Assembly (NCBI RefSeq): GCF_014863605.1
Contig: NZ_CP062252.1
Span: 1,869,001 to 1,933,000 of the forward strand
DNA length: 64,000 bases
Reading direction: 5' to 3'
From: Pseudomonas allokribbensis
Lineage (GTDB): Bacteria > Pseudomonadota > Gammaproteobacteria > Pseudomonadales > Pseudomonadaceae
Under the pieces are notes generated by a model that was not told where the DNA came from, searched no databases, and saw nothing but the letters and a program-made list of their open reading frames with translations. Both the position numbers and the translations under genes were made by a program. Each line of letters begins with the position of its first letter. Within the stretch, counting starts at the first letter, position 1. Below, in pieces: positions 60,994 to 64,000 of this stretch.

Positions 60994-62343
60994 TTACAAG
61001 AAGATGAACTTGGCGATGAAGATCGCGCAGAGCACCCACAGGCTGACGGAGATCTCTTTGTATTTACCGGTGCCGGCCTTCAGCGCGACATAGGTAATGA
61101 AGCCCAGCGCGATACCGTCGGCGACCGAGAAGGTCAACGGCATCATGATCGCGGTGACGATGGCCGGAATACTGTCGGTCGCTTCGTCCCATTCGATGTG
61201 CGCCATGCCGCCCATCATCAGCATCGCTACATAAATCAGCGCGCCGGCGGTGGCGTAGGCGGGAATCATGCCGGCCAGCGGTGCAAAGAACATCGCGGCT
61301 ATAAATAGCACACCGACGGTGACTGCGGTAAGACCAGTCCGACCACCAGCCGCTACACCGGCGGCACTTTCCACATAGCTGGTGACCGGCGGTACGCCGA
61401 CCACTGCACCGAATACGCTGGAGGCGGAGTCGGCTTTCATGGCGCGAGAGAGGTTTTCAATGCGGCCGTCAGCGCCCACCAGATTGGCGCGCTGGGCAAC
61501 GCCCATCAGGGTGCCGGCGGTGTCGAACATGTGCACGAAGAGGAAGGCCAGTACCACGCTGATCATGCTGACGTTGAACACTCCCGCGACGTTCATGGCC
61601 ATGAACGTCGGCGCCAGGCTTGGCGGGGCGGACATGATGCCCTCGTAGTGCACCAGACCGATGCCCCAGCCAGCCAGGGTCACGGTGATGATGCTGATGA
61701 GGATTGCACCGAACACCTTGTGGTAGCTGAGGATCGCGATCATCAGGAAGCAGATGGCGGCGAGCAGCGGGCCGGGTTCACGCAGCGAGCCAAGCTTGAT
61801 CAGCGTGGCCGGGCTGTCGACGACAATGCCGGCGGTCTTCAGGCCGATCAGCCCGAGGAACAGACCCACACCGGCACCCATCGCAAAGCGCAGGCTGACC
61901 GGAATGCTATTGAGCAGCCATTCGCGAATCCGCGAAAAGGTCAGGATCATGAACAGCACACCCGAGACGAACACCGCACCCAGCGCGGTTTCCCAGTTGT
62001 AGCCCATGGTGCCGACCACGGTGTAGGTGAAGAATGCGTTGAGGCCCATGCCCGGCGCCAGGCCCACCGGCCAGTTGGCGTACAGACCCATCAGCAGGCA
62101 GCCCAGCGCGGCGGCGATACAGGTGGCGACGAAGGCAGCACCGTGATCGATCCCGGCATCGGCCATGATGTTCGGGTTGACGAAAATGATGTAGGCCATG
62201 GTGATGAAGGTTGTCAGACCGGCGATCAGCTCGGTCTTCACCGTGGTGCCATGCAAGCTGAGTTTAAAGAGGCGCTCAAGCAGGCCATTGCGTAACGGCG
62301 GCGAGAGTTCCAGCGTCGATGCTTCGGATTTGCGGCTTTCCAC
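60994..62343 (-). CDS. NCS2-family guanine/hypoxanthine (adenine)-type permease
   Basis: The protein is 449 residues from a GTG at 62343 with GAGGAG at seven bases. About 12-14 helices are present. AzgA-like signatures include AYIIFVNPNIMADAGIDHGA near 50-69, GLAPGMGLNAFFTYTVVG near 96-113 and TSYVESAAGVAAGGRTGL near 320-337. This subgroup (AdeP/GhxP, PbuG-like) imports hypoxanthine, guanine or adenine with protons. It is upstream of LysE, which has its own terminator. Its leader carries a TTGTATACAA operator and a paired stem, so it is likely controlled with the urate genes. Confidence 0.92.
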   Translation of the reverse strand: MESRKSEASTLELSPPLRNGLLERLFKLSLHGTTVKTELIAGLTTFITMAYIIFVNPNIMADAGIDHGAAFVATCIAAALGCLLMGLYANWPVGLAPGMGLNAFFTYTVVGTMGYNWETALGAVFVSGVLFMILTFSRIREWLLNSIPVSLRFAMGAGVGLFLGLIGLKTAGIVVDSPATLIKLGSLREPGPLLAAICFLMIAILSYHKVFGAILISIITVTLAGWGIGLVHYEGIMSAPPSLAPTFMAMNVAGVFNVSMISVVLAFLFVHMFDTAGTLMGVAQRANLVGADGRIENLSRAMKADSASSVFGAVVGVPPVTSYVESAAGVAAGGRTGLTAVTVGVLFIAAMFFAPLAGMIPAYATAGALIYVAMLMMGGMAHIEWDEATDSIPAIVTAIMMPLTFSVADGIALGFITYVALKAGTGKYKEISVSLWVLCAIFIAKFIFL

Positions 62344-62379
62344 AGCGAGTACTCCTCAAGAGTTTTATTGTTATTTCCA

Positions 62380-62412
62380 GGGCCGGACCCTATGAGGGGG
62401 TGGCAGCGGCCC
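62380..62412 (-). promoter_or_regulatory. Structured 5' leader of the NCS2 permease
   Basis: GGGCCG and CGGCCC form an outer stem, and ACCC pairs with GGGT inside, about 40 bases ahead of the start codon. It may be only a GC-rich hairpin or part of an RNA switch. Confidence 0.35.
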
Positions 62413-62475
62413 TTTGAGGCATACGCGAATTTGTTGACCATGCGGTCAGGAACTCGCACGCTGTGGATTATGCTT

Positions 62476-62485
62476 TTGTATACAA
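62476..62485. promoter_or_regulatory. TTGTATACAA operator upstream of the NCS2 permease
   Basis: This perfect palindrome lies 133 bases ahead of the permease. It directly precedes a CATAAT -10-like box (minus strand, 62472-62467), so it sits in the -35/-10 spacer, as a repressor operator should. Confidence 0.65.
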
Positions 62486-62541
62486 ATAAAGCAAATAATG
62501 TTTTTGGTTTTGTCGACGAAAGTTTTGAGGATCGGGCTATA

Positions 62542-62985
62542 TCACTCGATCGCGCGGTTTTTCCCCAGCGCCAGATTCACCGCCAGCCAGCCGTTGACCG
62601 CCGTTTCGCCCGCTTCGGCAAACACTCGCTCCAGCAATTTCACCTGCTCGCGGCGCAATGCCTGTTCAAATTTCGCGCCTTCGACGGTCAACGTCAGAAG
62701 CCGTTTACGTTTGTCTTCTTCGGACGCCACGCTGTCCACCAGGTGCATTTCCTGCAATTGACGCAACGGCATGTTCAACGCCTGTTTGCTCACACCGAGT
62801 AGCGCGAGCAACTCCTTGACGCTCAGGTTCGGGTAGCGGGCGATGAAAAACACGATGCGCTGATGCACACGAGACAAGCCGCGACGCTCAAGCATTTCGT
62901 CAGCCTTGGCGGTGAACGCCTGGTAACCGAAGAAGAACGCTTCCATGGCTTGCTGTTGGCTGGTGCAGTTTTTAAGGTCAAGCAT
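62542..62985 (-). CDS. MarR-family regulator
   Basis: The protein is 147 residues with the winged helix at about 45-100. PNLSVKELLALLGVSKQALN is the recognition helix region and EEDKRKRLLTLT is the wing. The flanking helices fit a MarR dimer. It is divergent from the aminotransferase at 63068 with 82 bases between starts, so it most likely controls that gene and itself. It is upstream of the NCS2 permease on the same strand, but 198 bases and an independent promoter lie between them. The ligand is unknown. Confidence 0.9.
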   Translation of the reverse strand: MLDLKNCTSQQQAMEAFFFGYQAFTAKADEMLERRGLSRVHQRIVFFIARYPNLSVKELLALLGVSKQALNMPLRQLQEMHLVDSVASEEDKRKRLLTLTVEGAKFEQALRREQVKLLERVFAEAGETAVNGWLAVNLALGKNRAIE

Positions 62986-63067
62986 ATTGACGTTTCCACT
63001 GAGGCTGTCGTAATTTCAGTCAACAAGTTTGACTCATTTTTCTCATGCCTCGCTAGCGGTGACTTCC

Positions 63068-64000
63068 ATGGCTTTTTCCGAACGTGTCTCGCGTCTCAAA
63101 AGTTCTCTGATCCGTGAAATCCTGGCCGCAGCTCAGCGCCCGGAAGTCATGTCCTTCGCGGGCGGTTTGCCTGCTGAAGCCATGCTGCCGAAGGTCGAAT
63201 GGGCCGACATGCCGCTGTCTCTCGGCCAGTACGGCATGAGCGAAGGCGAGCCCGCGTTGCGTGAAGCGCTGGCGGCAGAGGCGAGGGCGCTGGGTTTGCG
63301 GTGTGAGGCGAGTCAGGTGCTGGTGGTCAGCGGTTCCCAGCAAACCCTCGATCTGGCGGCCAAGCTGTACATCGACAAGGGCACCGAAGTCCTGCTCGAA
63401 GCGCCGACTTATCTGGCGGCGTTGCAGATCTTCCAGCTGTTCGGCGCCGAATGCCTGACCGTGCCGCTGGAGGCCGATGGACCAAATCTGGCACAACTGC
63501 GCCTGCGCCTGGAACAGCATCGCCCAGCGTTCATCTATTTGATTCCGACATTCCAGAATCCGTCCGCCGTACGCTACAGCGAAGCCAAGCGCGAGGCCGT
63601 CGCAGCACTGCTCGACGAATTCGGCGTAACCCTGATCGAAGACGAGCCTTACCGCGAACTGACTTTCGACGGTGGCAGCGCCCAACCGATTGCCGGACGC
63701 CTGAAGAAATCCAGCTGGATCTACACCGGCACTGTGTCGAAAACCCTGTTGCCGGGTCTGCGCGTCGGCTACCTGATCGCCAGCCCCGATCTGTTTCCGC
63801 ACCTGCTCAAACTCAAACAATCGGCGGATCTGCACACCAACCGCATCGGTCAGTGGCAGGCGTTGCAGTGGATCGGCAGCGAGAAATATCAACAGCACTT
63901 GAGTGAATTGCGCGGCTTCTACCGTCAGCGTCGCGATGCTTTTCAATCAGCGCTGGAAACTCACTTCGCCGATCTGGCTGACTGGAATACACCCCAGGGC
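63068..64000 (+). CDS. PLP-dependent aminotransferase, fold type I, 3' end cut by window
   Basis: The frame is open from the ATG at 63068 to the window edge, 311 codons without a stop. Class I/II aminotransferase motifs include MSFAGGLPAEAMLP (substrate-binding loop), LVVSGSQQTLDLAAKL, IPTFQNPSA and LIEDEPYREL. The PLP-binding Lys is in TGTVSKTLLPGLRVGYL near residue 226. The pattern resembles 2-aminoadipate (LysN-like) aminotransferases. It has no GntR/MocR DNA-binding domain at its N-terminus. It is divergent from the MarR regulator. The C-terminal domain lies beyond the window. Confidence 0.9.
   Translation, partial: MAFSERVSRLKSSLIREILAAAQRPEVMSFAGGLPAEAMLPKVEWADMPLSLGQYGMSEGEPALREALAAEARALGLRCEASQVLVVSGSQQTLDLAAKLYIDKGTEVLLEAPTYLAALQIFQLFGAECLTVPLEADGPNLAQLRLRLEQHRPAFIYLIPTFQNPSAVRYSEAKREAVAALLDEFGVTLIEDEPYRELTFDGGSAQPIAGRLKKSSWIYTGTVSKTLLPGLRVGYLIASPDLFPHLLKLKQSADLHTNRIGQWQALQWIGSEKYQQHLSELRGFYRQRRDAFQSALETHFADLADWNTPQG

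Overview
The window reads as a stretch of chromosome from a Pseudomonas of the fluorescens group. The DNA is GC-rich. It carries a typical Pseudomonas core gene set: rmuC, an SSS-type hybrid kinase of the MxtR/CrbS kind, rdgC, a prc/algO tail-specific protease, apeB, rluA, minCDE, an htrB/lpxL acyltransferase and the PuuD-type urate pathway. It also contains the palindromic REP/REPIN-like repeats common in this group. No rRNA, CRISPR array, insertion sequence or integrase was seen. The first and last genes run off the window.

Layout. 1-9.2 kb: two small conserved proteins, a 950-bp gene-poor stretch, a Sel1 protein, rmuC, the large MxtR/CrbS-like sensor (minus) and a divergent TetR/MFS pair. 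9.2-15.2 kb: a cupin, a SLAC1/TDT transporter, an MFS-acyltransferase fusion, a guanidinium exporter (sugE/gdx) behind a recognisable guanidine-II riboswitch, a bile-acid:Na+ symporter-like carrier and rdgC. 15.3-16.0 kb: a duplicated tRNA-Val(TAC)/tRNA-Asp(GTC) unit, each copy with its own promoter and terminator. 16.0-19.0 kb: an operon of a membrane-anchored di-haem cytochrome and a catalase-like protein. 19.2-22.0 kb: an FKBP lipoprotein, a YkvA-domain gene directly behind two inverted DnaA boxes, and a tight XRE/unknown/Sel1 operon. 22.2-27.4 kb: the clearest accessory locus, a 1593-residue RHS polymorphic toxin with an AT-rich exchangeable C-terminus and a cognate immunity-type gene. 27.5-33.4 kb: an EAL-CBS-GGDDF protein, prc/algO, a quinone oxidoreductase and a HAD phosphatase.

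33.4-39.1 kb: a complete ABC importer operon (binding protein, alkaline-phosphatase-superfamily enzyme, two permeases, ATPase) facing a GntR/UTRA regulator. Two near-perfect HutC/DasR-type operators sit in the shared control region. 39.1-45.2 kb: a dispersed-repeat block, a large MscS channel, a 58-residue membrane protein missed by length cut-offs, apeB, a DxD glycosyltransferase-like protein and rluA. 45.2-49.5 kb: minCDE facing lpxL and a patatin. 49.5-58.4 kb: two tandem Tsx/OmpK-like porins, an NCS2 urate/xanthine-type permease, puuD, allA, alc, uraD, puuE and divergent uraH. Together these take purines in and convert urate through 5-hydroxyisourate, OHCU, allantoin, allantoate and ureidoglycolate to glyoxylate and urea. 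58.5-64 kb: an uncharacterised 513-residue protein, a LysE exporter, a second NCS2 (guanine/hypoxanthine-type) permease, a MarR regulator and a PLP aminotransferase cut by the window end.

The same 10-bp palindrome, TTGTATACAA or a one-base variant, lies upstream of puuE, uraH and the second NCS2 permease. This suggests one GntR/FCD-type regulator, encoded outside the window, coordinates purine uptake and breakdown.
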